The notes beneath the pieces were generated by a model. The model saw only the letters and a list, made by a program, of their open reading frames with translations, ran no database searches and was not told the origin of the DNA. The translations under genes were made by a program, and so were the position numbers. Shown in pieces: positions 27,059 to 35,313 of a stretch of 64,000 nucleotides of DNA. The first letter of the stretch is position 1. The number at the start of each line of letters is the position of its first letter. This DNA is from Vallitalea maricola (lineage in GTDB: Bacteria > Bacillota > Clostridia > Lachnospirales > Vallitaleaceae), in assembly GCF_036985595.1 (NCBI RefSeq), contig NZ_BTPU01000027.1, positions 1-64,000 of the forward strand, written 5' to 3'.

Positions 27059-27285
27059 AAGAAATCACCCTTCTATCTATATTGTAACATTCTGTGTTTA
27101 TTGCTATTCTACAATATTATATGCTTGTATTAAGATGCCTGTGAGGAAAGTTTTTATATAGTTAAAAATTTAACTATTAGATTGTAATTATTAAGCTATA
27201 AATTATTTATAGGTATCAAAACACATGGTATTAATTAGGCTTAGTTAGTTGATGTTATGAATATAGATAAAAGGGTTATTTAATT

Positions 27286-27990
27286 TTAGATTTTATTGAT
27301 ACTGATATTCACGTTGTCAAGAAAAAGTGAACCATTTCCTTTATAATCTGAATCTACTCCAATAATTACCCACATCTCTCCATTGCTATTAGTTGTAGCA
27401 TTAAATGATTCCTGAAAGGTTTCAATATCATTATTATTTAAAGCATCTGCATTACCAAGAGTGATTAGATTAATCTTTTTGCTAGCATCTTCTGTATTAG
27501 GATTCACAAACAAATAATTGTTATATCCTCTTTCTATTACCTGCATTGAAGGTTCAATATTCACTACTGCTGCTTTTATAAACAATCTATCCATAGGTAT
27601 GGAGTTATTATTATTTTTGACAGGCAGAATGTCAAATTTTAAGTTAACTTCGTAATTGGAAAGAGGTGATAACCCATCCCTAGAACTTAATTTTTTAGTG
27701 GTATACATAAACATATTATTATTTTTAGTGCTGCATGTTAGGTAGATGCCTCTATTAGAATTATCATTCAAAGAATAATCTGCTTGTGCAAAATTAATAT
27801 CAAACCCATAAGTGAGAGTGTCACCGTCAATACCTGCCAATCCTCCCATCCATCCATCTGTTCCATTTTGAAAATCATAATTGAATTCTAATGAGTGTGA
27901 CTCTGATGTATTATTATCACTATATTTGTTTTGACACCCAAATAAAAGTAATGAAACTATTAATATTGGTAGTATAATTTTTCTGTTCAT
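27286..27990 (-). CDS. Lipoprotein with a predicted beta-sandwich, unknown function
   Basis: This 234-residue secreted lipoprotein has the lipobox LLLFGC with Cys19. The region DFQNGTDGWMGGLAGID near the start of the mature part and the terminal SLFLDNVNISINK resemble carbohydrate-binding or Igf-like jelly-roll modules, which often share the DGW and D-N-V signatures. No catalytic motif is seen. It is a single-gene unit upstream of the ugd gene on the same strand, so a link to surface polysaccharide is possible but unproven. Confidence 0.6.
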   Translation of the reverse strand: MNRKIILPILIVSLLLFGCQNKYSDNNTSESHSLEFNYDFQNGTDGWMGGLAGIDGDTLTYGFDINFAQADYSLNDNSNRGIYLTCSTKNNNMFMYTTKKLSSRDGLSPLSNYEVNLKFDILPVKNNNNSIPMDRLFIKAAVVNIEPSMQVIERGYNNYLFVNPNTEDASKKINLITLGNADALNNNDIETFQESFNATTNSNGEMWVIIGVDSDYKGNGSLFLDNVNISINKI

Positions 27991-28092
27991 TAAAAAACCT
28001 CCTATATAACTATTAGTAAAAAAATGTAAGAAATGTTATATTACTATTTTGAGTATATATATTTATTTTATTCAAGGAGGATAAACAAAAAA

Positions 28093-28122
28093 GGCAATTT
28101 CAAACCTATGTTTGAAATTACC
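28093..28122 (-). terminator. Intrinsic terminator after the AI-2E-family gene
   Basis: On the minus strand GGTAATTTCAAAC pairs with GTTTGAAATTGCC around a four-base loop, followed by a run of six T (28087-28092). Confidence 0.88.
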
Positions 28123-28156
28123 CTATAAGCTACGTTAATTAATTTCTAAGATATAT

Positions 28157-29254
28157 TTACTTTTTAACATCAACACTATTAATTTTCTCCATAACCAATG
28201 TAAGTATAACAGAAGCAATAGGAACAGATAAAATCATTCCTGCTGCACCAAAGAAACTTCCACCAATGGTTACAGATGCAACAACCCAGAATGGTTTTAA
28301 TCCAACTGAATTACCAAGGATTCTTGGACTTACTATTATATTATCAATTTGCTGCATTATTAGTATAATAGACAATAAGCCTACAGCTTCCCAGAATCCC
28401 GAGAACAATGCAAATATCAGACAAGGTATTGTACCGATAAATGGTCCGATATAAGGAATTATGTTAGTTATACCGATTATAAATCCCATAAGTGGAGCAT
28501 AAGGTATCTTTAGTGGAGTAACGAAGTTGACCACGTATATGCCTATGCTGACAAGCAAGCCTAATATGATACATGTATATAATTTACCTATCAGAAATTG
28601 TTTTAGTGCTTTATCTGTCAATCTAGTTACTCTTATAGTCCAATCAGCATATTTTTTAGGTAGCATAGCTCTAACAAATTTATTTAATTTCGGTCTAATT
28701 TCATCCCAATCCCTAAGGGCATAAAATGCCATGAATAATGATAAAAATAATATTGCAATATTGCTTATGAAGCTTCCAATTGATGAAATAACTTGTGTAG
28801 ATAAGCTGACCAAATCACTTGAAAAGCTTACAATTGAATCTTCCAGCATTTTTATAAGTTCAGCAATTTTTTCTGGGCTTATGAGATTGGTAACAAAAAG
28901 TCCATTAATGAATTCGCTTAACTCTTCAGTAGTTGGAAAATTATTAACTAGTGAATTAACACTATCAGTAATAGTAGGAACAATCAAAATTATAAAAAAT
29001 ACAATAAATGCAAAAACAAGTACATAAGTTAGTAAAACACTTAATGTATGTCTGAATTTCAATTTGGTCTTTATTGCTCTTACAACTGGGCTTAATAAAT
29101 AAATAATTATAGAAGCAATAATCAATGATTTGAATGACGAGAAAAACCAAGTTAGATTACCAGGTTTAAATATGAACTTAGCTATTAAAAAAACAAGTAT
29201 TATAAAGGGTATATATTTGTATGGATCGAAATTATTATTTTTGTTTGTACTCAT
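28157..29254 (-). CDS. AI-2E family transporter
   Basis: This polytopic protein (365 residues, about eight membrane segments) belongs to the AI-2E/PerM/YdbI family. The characteristic block GFIIGITNIIPYIGPFIGTIPC and the following ILIMQQIDNIIVSPRILGNSVGL are well conserved. Members export small molecules or act as sodium/proton antiporters, and the name from autoinducer-2 export is not a safe guide. It stands alone between a terminator and a divergent flavoprotein gene. Confidence 0.88.
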   Translation of the reverse strand: MSTNKNNNFDPYKYIPFIILVFLIAKFIFKPGNLTWFFSSFKSLIIASIIIYLLSPVVRAIKTKLKFRHTLSVLLTYVLVFAFIVFFIILIVPTITDSVNSLVNNFPTTEELSEFINGLFVTNLISPEKIAELIKMLEDSIVSFSSDLVSLSTQVISSIGSFISNIAILFLSLFMAFYALRDWDEIRPKLNKFVRAMLPKKYADWTIRVTRLTDKALKQFLIGKLYTCIILGLLVSIGIYVVNFVTPLKIPYAPLMGFIIGITNIIPYIGPFIGTIPCLIFALFSGFWEAVGLLSIILIMQQIDNIIVSPRILGNSVGLKPFWVVASVTIGGSFFGAAGMILSVPIASVILTLVMEKINSVDVKK

Positions 29255-29455
29255 GATTCACCTCTAAGCTTGTAGTAGTAAATTTCCTATATCACTATAG
29301 TAATGTATATTCCAGAATAATGCAATATAATGTATAAATTTATAACATTTTGAAGGACAAGTTTTCATCAATAATAAATCTGAAGTATAAAATTAATGAT
29401 TATTGTCATCATAATCTATATGGCAAAAAAAGTCTAGTAAAAATTAGATTTTTTC

Positions 29456-29484
29456 TTGACATTAATATCCTAATATTGTAATAT
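29456..29484 (+). promoter_or_regulatory. Promoter of the persulfide flavoprotein gene
   Basis: TTGACA (29456-29461), a 17-base spacer, then TAATAT (29479-29484). It lies about 67 bases before the ATG at 29551. The -10 region overlaps the short dyad ATATTGTAATAT, a possible operator. Confidence 0.65.
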
Positions 29485-29550
29485 ATAAATATACAGATAG
29501 TACGATATAGTTTGTTAAAATAAATACAAGTTGAAAGAGAGGATATTATT

Positions 29551-32046
29551 ATGATTAATAAAGTTCTTATAGTTGGAGGGGTTGCAGGTGGTGCTAGTAC
29601 CGCTGCAAGGCTTAGAAGAGTTAATGAAGATGCTGAGATAATAATGTTTGAAAGAGGTAAATATATTTCTTTTGCAAATTGTGGTCTACCCTATTATATA
29701 GGAGGAACAATTGAACAAAGAGATGCCCTTCTTCTTCAGACTCCTGAAGCAATGAAGGCTAGATTTAACATTGATGTAAGAGTACAAAATGAAGTTGTAT
29801 CTATTAATAAAGAACAAAAATATGTTGAAGTCAAGGACTTAAAAACCGGAAAAATCTATAAAGAGACATATGATAATCTAGTTCTTTCTCCAGGGTCTAC
29901 ACCAATAAAACCTCCTATACCTGGTATTGACAAAGATAACATTTTTTCACTATGGAATATTCCAGATACTGATGCAATCAAGTCATTTCTCGATAGAAGA
30001 TCTGTAAAAAAAGTCACTGTAATCGGTGGTGGATTCATAGGGATTGAAATGGCTGAAAATATGTATGATAGAGGTTTAGAGGTTAATCTAGTTGAGATGG
30101 CTGACCAAGTTATGGCACCAGTTGATTATGATATGGCACAGCTGATTCATGGACATATGGCACAAAAAGGTATCAAATTATTCCTTAACAATGGAGTAAG
30201 TTCTTTTGAAGATGAAGATGGTAAGACCTATGTGAAACTCCAAGATGGAACCATGCTTGAATCAGACATGGTTATATTATCTATTGGTATTAGACCAAAT
30301 GGTGAATTAGCCAAAAATGCAGGACTTGAGACTAATAAAAGAGGCGGAATAATAGTTGATGAATATCTAAAAACTAGTGATGACAGCATATATGCAGTAG
30401 GTGATGCTATAGAAGTTGTAGATTACGTCAATGGTAGTAAAACCATGATTCCACTTGCTGGACCAGCTAATAAACAAGGTAGGATTGTTGCTAATAACAT
30501 TGTAGGTAAACAAGAGAAATACAAAGGAACTATGGGAACTTCTGTAGTAAAAGTATTTGATCTTACTGTAGCTGCAACAGGTAACAATGAAAAAACTCTA
30601 AATAGACTTGGTAAGAAATATCAAGAGGATTACAAAATATCATTGGTTCAACCTAAGTCACATGCTGGATATTATCCAGGGGCTATACCTATGACAATAA
30701 AACTAATGTTTGATTTAAATGGTAAAATACTTGGAGCTGAGATTATAGGATATGAAGGTGTCGACAAAAGAATTGATGTCATAGCTACATTAATCAAAAT
30801 GGGTGGTACAATTTATGACCTGAAAGAATTGGAACTTGCTTATGCACCACCATATTCATCAGCTAAAGACCCTGTGAATATGGCGGGCTTCTCAGCAGAA
30901 AATATTTTGAATGGGGATATGGAAGTAGTTTTATGGAACGAAATAGATAAAGAAGATAAACAAAATTCAATAATCCTAGATGTAAGAGATGATATAGAAT
31001 TAGAGCTTGGCTATATAAAAGGAGCTAAGAATATCCCAGTAAATTCATTAAGGGATAGAATTGATGAACTAGACAAAAATAAGGAGATTCTAGTATACTG
31101 TGCTATTGGTATCAGGGGATACATCGCTTCAAGAATTCTTACACAAAAAGGTTATAAAGCTAAGAACTTAATTGGTGGATATAATTTCTATAAATGTGTT
31201 GTAAAAGATTATACTAAGATGTCAGGTTCAGATATAGATTGTGATTGTTGTGAGGAGAATGCAGATGAATACAGTAAGAAAAAAGTAAAATCAATTGATT
31301 CAGCTAAGAATCAAGGAATCACCATTAAACTTAATGCGTGTGGATTACAGTGTCCAGGACCAATAATGCAAGTGAATAATAAGATGAAAGAGATTAATAC
31401 AGGAGATATTCTAGAAATCTCAGCTACTGACCCAGGTTTTCCTATTGATGTAAAAGCTTGGTGTAAAAAAACTGGTAACAGCTTTATTAAGACTGAGAAA
31501 AGAGAAAAAGAATTTGTAGTTTGGATTGGTAAAGGTAATGAGAATGTAGAAATAAAAGAAAAGTCAACAGTAGCTGCTGACAAAAGTACTATGGTAGTTT
31601 TCAGTGGAGAACTTGATAAAGCATTGGCATCATTTATAATAGCTAATGGAGCTGCTTCGATGGGAAAAGAGGTTTCTATGTTCTTTACTTTCTGGGGATT
31701 AAATATCTTGAGAAAGGATCAAAAAGTCAAGGTTAAGAAATCGGTAATAGAAAAGATGTTTGGGTTCATGATGCCAAAAGGAACTAAGAAATTGAAACTT
31801 TCTAAGATGAACATGGCTGGTATGGGTTCAGCGATGATGAAAAAGGTTATGAGAGATAAGAATGTTAATTCTTTAGAAGATTTAATTAAGTCTGCATTGG
31901 ATAATGGTGTTAAGATTGTGGCTTGTACAATGTCAATGGATGTGATGGGAATTAAGAAAGAGGAATTGATTGATGGTATTGAATTAGGTGGTGTTGCTTC
32001 TTATTTGGGAGATACTGATGATGCAAATCATAACTTGTTTATCTAA
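29551..32046 (+). CDS. CoA-disulfide reductase fused to rhodanese, TusA and DsrE domains
   Basis: This 831-residue protein has four domains in order. Residues 1-~445 are a pyridine-nucleotide flavoprotein of the CoA-disulfide/persulfide reductase family, with the active Cys44 in FANCGLPYY. Residues ~460-550 are a rhodanese with Cys in VYCAIGIRGY. Residues ~585-655 are TusA/SirA with the CPGP motif in ACGLQCPGPIMQ. The C-terminal ~160 residues are DsrE2-like with a Cys in VACTMSMDVMG. The protein could move sulfane sulfur, or selenium, from one Cys to the next and reduce it with NAD(P)H. The selenocysteine genes lie close downstream. It is a single-gene unit with its own promoter and terminator. 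Confidence 0.9.
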   Translation: MINKVLIVGGVAGGASTAARLRRVNEDAEIIMFERGKYISFANCGLPYYIGGTIEQRDALLLQTPEAMKARFNIDVRVQNEVVSINKEQKYVEVKDLKTGKIYKETYDNLVLSPGSTPIKPPIPGIDKDNIFSLWNIPDTDAIKSFLDRRSVKKVTVIGGGFIGIEMAENMYDRGLEVNLVEMADQVMAPVDYDMAQLIHGHMAQKGIKLFLNNGVSSFEDEDGKTYVKLQDGTMLESDMVILSIGIRPNGELAKNAGLETNKRGGIIVDEYLKTSDDSIYAVGDAIEVVDYVNGSKTMIPLAGPANKQGRIVANNIVGKQEKYKGTMGTSVVKVFDLTVAATGNNEKTLNRLGKKYQEDYKISLVQPKSHAGYYPGAIPMTIKLMFDLNGKILGAEIIGYEGVDKRIDVIATLIKMGGTIYDLKELELAYAPPYSSAKDPVNMAGFSAENILNGDMEVVLWNEIDKEDKQNSIILDVRDDIELELGYIKGAKNIPVNSLRDRIDELDKNKEILVYCAIGIRGYIASRILTQKGYKAKNLIGGYNFYKCVVKDYTKMSGSDIDCDCCEENADEYSKKKVKSIDSAKNQGITIKLNACGLQCPGPIMQVNNKMKEINTGDILEISATDPGFPIDVKAWCKKTGNSFIKTEKREKEFVVWIGKGNENVEIKEKSTVAADKSTMVVFSGELDKALASFIIANGAASMGKEVSMFFTFWGLNILRKDQKVKVKKSVIEKMFGFMMPKGTKKLKLSKMNMAGMGSAMMKKVMRDKNVNSLEDLIKSALDNGVKIVACTMSMDVMGIKKEELIDGIELGGVASYLGDTDDANHNLFI

Positions 32047-32063
32047 ATAAAATACGTATAAGC

Positions 32064-32107
32064 AAAAGCTCGGTTAAGGATGTGGAGATTGACTTAACTG
32101 AGCTTTT
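32064..32107 (+). terminator. Intrinsic terminator of the flavoprotein gene
   Basis: AAAAGCTCGGTTAAG (32064-32078) pairs with CTTAACTGAGCTTTT (32093-32107) with one mismatch. Confidence 0.8.
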
Positions 32108-32243
32108 ATTATGATTGTATTAGGATATATGGAGAAATAAATATAATAAGATGAGTCAAATATTTAAAAGTATTGGACATTTTATTGTTTTGTATTAAAA
32201 TAATATATAGTTAGATTAATTAGTTTAAGAGGGGGTATAAAGT

Positions 32244-32960
32244 ATGAAAGTTTTACAGGATGAAATTAGGAATTTGGAAGTTGATAAGGTGCTGGATATT
32301 GGTACAGGTGCAGGGGATTTTATAAAGATTCTTAAGGGAGGTTTTAAGAAATTCAATCATATTATTGGAGTTGATAGTAGTAAGAAAGCTTTGGAGATGG
32401 GGAGAGAGAATATACAGGATGATAGAATTGAATTTAGGTATATGAGTGGAGATAGATTGGAGTTTGATGATTCGGAATTTGATGTTGTCAGCGTATCCAA
32501 TTCAATGCATCATTTTAAGGATCATTCTAAGGTGTTTGAGGAAGTTAAGAGAGTGTTGAAACCTGATGGTATGGTTATTGTTAATGAGATGTTTTGTGAT
32601 AATCAATCTAAATCTCAGTTATCACATGTTTATTTGCATCATTATATGGCTGAGATAGATACTATTATGGGGATTGTCCATAGACCAACGTATAAAAAAC
32701 AAGAAATTATTGACTTGTTAGAAGATGAAGGACTAAAGATTATTAGAATTTTTGAAGTAAAAGATGAAGTTTTTAAGAATGTTGAAGAAGAGAAAAAGGA
32801 AATAGAAGCATTGAAAAAGTTATTTGATAAGAGATTAAAAGATATAGAGGAACATGAGAGATATGATGAGTTTGTTGGTAGAGCAAAAGATATTAGAGAA
32901 CATCTTGATAAATATGGAATAGCTGGTGCAACTCAATTAGTAATAATAGCTTCTAAATAA
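32244..32960 (+). CDS. Class I SAM-dependent methyltransferase
   Basis: This 238-residue protein has the SAM-binding motif I VLDIGTGAGDF at residues ~18-28, an acidic post-I end (GVDSS) and the motif VVSVSNSMHHFKD. It resembles the small-molecule methyltransferases of the UbiE/Methyltransf_11 type. The target cannot be read. It stands between the persulfide flavoprotein and the selenium genes, so a role in selenium or sulfur methylation is possible, but nothing in the sequence proves it. The Shine-Dalgarno AGAGGGGG precedes the start. Confidence 0.82.
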   Translation: MKVLQDEIRNLEVDKVLDIGTGAGDFIKILKGGFKKFNHIIGVDSSKKALEMGRENIQDDRIEFRYMSGDRLEFDDSEFDVVSVSNSMHHFKDHSKVFEEVKRVLKPDGMVIVNEMFCDNQSKSQLSHVYLHHYMAEIDTIMGIVHRPTYKKQEIIDLLEDEGLKIIRIFEVKDEVFKNVEEEKKEIEALKKLFDKRLKDIEEHERYDEFVGRAKDIREHLDKYGIAGATQLVIIASK

Positions 32961-32968
32961 TTTATATC

Positions 32969-33101
32969 TATACAAAAACAATTATATTTAGTATAATTGG
33001 GAATGGATTTAGGAAACTTATTAATCAACAATATTTTGAATGGTCGACAAGATTTTATACAAATGTCATCAAAATTGGATCGGCTTTTAAGTAACATTAA
33101 G
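32969..33101 (+). pseudogene. Decayed duplicate of the tRNA-Sec promoter, tRNA and selD start
   Basis: Three blocks of this gap match the working tRNA-Sec/selD head at 33975-34260, in the same order. A promoter TATACA (32969-32974), 17-base spacer, TATAAT (32992-32997) has the same boxes and spacing as that of tRNA-Sec. GGGAATG and GGATTTAGGAAACTT (33000-33021) match GGGAATG and GGATTCAGGAGACTT of the tRNA. ACAAATGTCATCAAAA (about 33059-33074) matches the selD start exactly. About 150 bases have been lost between blocks. It cannot make a functional tRNA. Confidence 0.65.
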
Positions 33102-33121
33102 TAATGTAGGGGAGAATGTGT

Positions 33122-33943
33122 ATGAATGTGATAAAAAAATGCATAGGTGTCCTATTAGGAAGTTTCATATTTGCAGCAGCGATAAATGCTATTTATGTAC
33201 CCTTTCAATTTTTAGATACAGGAATCAGTGGAGTGGCACTACTGTTAAACTTTTTATTTGGTTGGTCGATTCCATTGTTAGTCTTCGCATTAAATATTAT
33301 TTTTGTTATTTTAGGGTTTAGATTGGTGAATAAATCATTTGGTTTATATAGCATTTTGGGCATTGCGTCAAGTTCTTTATTCTTATATTTAACAAAGGAT
33401 TTAACGATTGAAATTGATAATATAATTGTTGCGGTTGTGTTTGGAGGACTGATTTTAGGTATTGGTGTAGGAATTGCCATAAGAAGTGGTGGATCAATTG
33501 GAGGTATGAATATTTTAGCGAAAATCGTGAACAAATATTTTTCGATTAGTATTGGTACTTTTGATATGTGTTTTAATATAATTCTAGTTGCTGTAGCATG
33601 TTTTGTCTTTAATATTAATATAGCCATGTATACAATTATGGCGAGATTTGTTGCTGTAAAAACGATTGACGGTATCATAGAAGGATTCAACCACAAGAAA
33701 TCGATTTTAATTATTTCTAAAGAATATCAAAAGATTGCAGATAAGCTTATGATAGACCCTAAGAGAGGTGTAACTTACTTAAGAGGTGTGGGAGCATATA
33801 CAGGAGAAAGTAAGAACATGATTTATTGTGTTGTTAAGCTGACCCAACTTAGTAAAGTAAAGCAAATTGTTCATACTGAAGACCCACAAGCATTCATGAG
33901 TATTATTGATACAAATGAAGTGGATGGTAAAGGGTTTAGATAA
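33122..33943 (+). CDS. YitT family membrane protein
   Basis: This 273-residue protein has five or six membrane segments (residues ~1-165) followed by a soluble DUF2179 domain. The segments GVALLLNFLFGWSIPLLVF and GLILGIGVGIAIRSGGSIGGMNI are typical of YitT proteins, whose function is unknown. I start at 33122, spaced properly from GGGGAG. The gene sits between a decayed and a working copy of the tRNA-Sec/selD head, so it may have been placed there by a duplication event. Confidence 0.87.
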   Translation: MNVIKKCIGVLLGSFIFAAAINAIYVPFQFLDTGISGVALLLNFLFGWSIPLLVFALNIIFVILGFRLVNKSFGLYSILGIASSSLFLYLTKDLTIEIDNIIVAVVFGGLILGIGVGIAIRSGGSIGGMNILAKIVNKYFSISIGTFDMCFNIILVAVACFVFNINIAMYTIMARFVAVKTIDGIIEGFNHKKSILIISKEYQKIADKLMIDPKRGVTYLRGVGAYTGESKNMIYCVVKLTQLSKVKQIVHTEDPQAFMSIIDTNEVDGKGFR

Positions 33944-34017
33944 TGTATATGTTGGTGTTACTCTCATTTTAATCTATACAAAAGCTATAAAATCTAGTAT
34001 AATTATACAAGAATTAT

Positions 34018-34114
34018 GGGAATGAATGAATTCTGGTGGATTCAGGAGACTTCAAATCTTTTTTCGGGTGGTAAGACCGGCCGAGGTAGGTTCGATTCCT
34101 ACTCACTCCCGCCA
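34018..34114 (+). tRNA. selC: Selenocysteine tRNA, anticodon TCA
   Basis: The 97-base gene reads from GGGAATGA to an encoded CCA. Its parts are an 8-base acceptor (34018-34025), a 6-bp D stem with the four-base loop TGGT, a 6-bp anticodon stem, the loop CTTCAAA with anticodon TCA (34052-34054), a long variable arm and the T arm GTAGG-TTCGATT-CCTAC. The 8+5 acceptor/T helix and long D stem are specific to bacterial tRNA-Sec. One acceptor pair is an A-C mismatch (position 5). The promoter is TATACA (33975), 17 bases, TATAAT (33998-34003). selD follows directly. Confidence 0.95.
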
Positions 34115-34183
34115 ATAATGACTAAGACTAATTGACGTTGACAAAAATACTAAACGTCAATATTTTTTGGAGGTGGACAAGTT

Positions 34184-35245
34184 ATGGCAGACAAAGATAA
34201 AATACGTTTAACACAAATGTCATCAAAAGCTGGCTGAGCAAGTAAATTAAGTCCACAGGACTTGGCGCAAGTTTTGTGCCAATTGAAAACTAAAGAGAAC
34301 AAACTAGATCCCAATTTAATAGTAGGATTAGGTACATCAGACGATGCTGGTGTTTACAAAATAAAAGATGATTATGCGTTAATACAAACACTTGATTTCT
34401 TCACACCTATAGTTGATGACCCATATACATTTGGACAGATAGCTGCAACTAACTCCTTAAGTGATGTATATGCAATGGGAGGCAGACCTCTTACAGCTAT
34501 GAACATTGCATGTTTCGCTACATGCTTAGAACCAGCTGTACTGGCAGAGATACTAAGAGGTGGGGCAGATAAGATAGTAGAAGCGGAGGCAATCTTGGTA
34601 GGTGGACATACAGTAACTGATAAAGAAGTGAAATTTGGACTATCAGTAACAGGCTATGTTCATCCTGATAAAGTACTTACTAATTCAGGAGCTAAAGCAG
34701 GAGATGTATTGGTGCTTACTAAACCAATCGGAACAGGTATTCTTACTACTGCTCTCAAAAAAGATCTGATTACTGAAAAAGAACTAGATGAAGTTGTTAA
34801 AAGCATGAGTACATTAAACAAAGGAGCAGCTATTGCTATGGAAAGAGTTGGTGTACATGCTTGTACAGACATTACTGGTTTTGGTATATTAGGTCATACT
34901 TATGAATTAGCAAGTGGCAGCGATGTTAATGTAGAAATTGATGCTTCAAAGATACCGCTTTTTAACAAGACATTGCAATTGATAGAAGAAAATGCTGTAC
35001 CAGGTGGTGCTAGATCCAATCAATCACATTTTGGTAAATGGGTAGATATTAATGATGATATATCAGATTGTTTAGAAACAGCTTTATATGACCCACAGAC
35101 ATCTGGAGGATTACTAATAGCAGTTGCAGAAGATAAAGCTAAACAGCTTGTTAAAGAGCTTACTAAAGAAAATTGTCTATGTGCAAATGTTATAGGTAAA
35201 GTACAAGATAAAGATGAAAGTGAAATATTTATAAACGTTTATTAA
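34184..35245 (+). CDS. selD: Selenophosphate synthetase, itself a selenoprotein
   Basis: SelD makes selenophosphate from selenide and ATP. The frame begins at ATG 34184, ten bases after TTGGAGG. An in-frame TGA at 34235-34237 is codon 18, at the catalytic Cys/Sec position (KAG-Sec-ASKL), and the frame then runs open to 35245 (353 residues). The glycine-rich AIR-synthase motifs follow, for example VGLGTSDDAGVYK and GGHTVTDKEVKFGLSVTG. The immediately upstream tRNA-Sec and the downstream selA support true selenocysteine insertion rather than a mutation. Gene callers that read TGA as stop would start it wrongly at TTG 34262. Confidence 0.95.
34249..34282 (+). promoter_or_regulatory. Candidate SECIS hairpins of selD
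   Basis: Two overlapping hairpins lie just after the TGA at 34235. AAGTCC/GGACTT (34249-34254 with 34258-34263) begins 11 bases after the codon. TTGGCGCAA/TTGTGCCAA (34262-34270 with 34274-34282) begins 24 bases after it. Bacterial SECIS elements lie in this range inside the coding sequence. They share bases, so only one can form at a time. I cannot decide which one SelB binds. Confidence 0.5.
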
Positions 35246-35265
35246 AAGAGGGATAATACCCTCTT
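35246..35265 (+). terminator. Terminator between selD and selA
   Basis: AAGAGGG (35246-35252) pairs with CCCTCTT (35259-35265), followed by ATTTTTATTT. It abuts the selD stop codon and may lower selA expression by partial read-through. Confidence 0.8.
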
Positions 35266-35313
35266 ATTTTTATTTGAAGAATGCTATTAAACAATAGAAA
35301 GGGGGATTTGAAG

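Noticed and set aside
34184..34262. The TGA at 34235 could mean a broken selD.
   Set aside because: The codon is at the known Cys/Sec catalytic position, the tRNA-Sec gene is directly upstream, selA and selB are present, and the frame is otherwise intact with a good ribosome site at 34168-34174.
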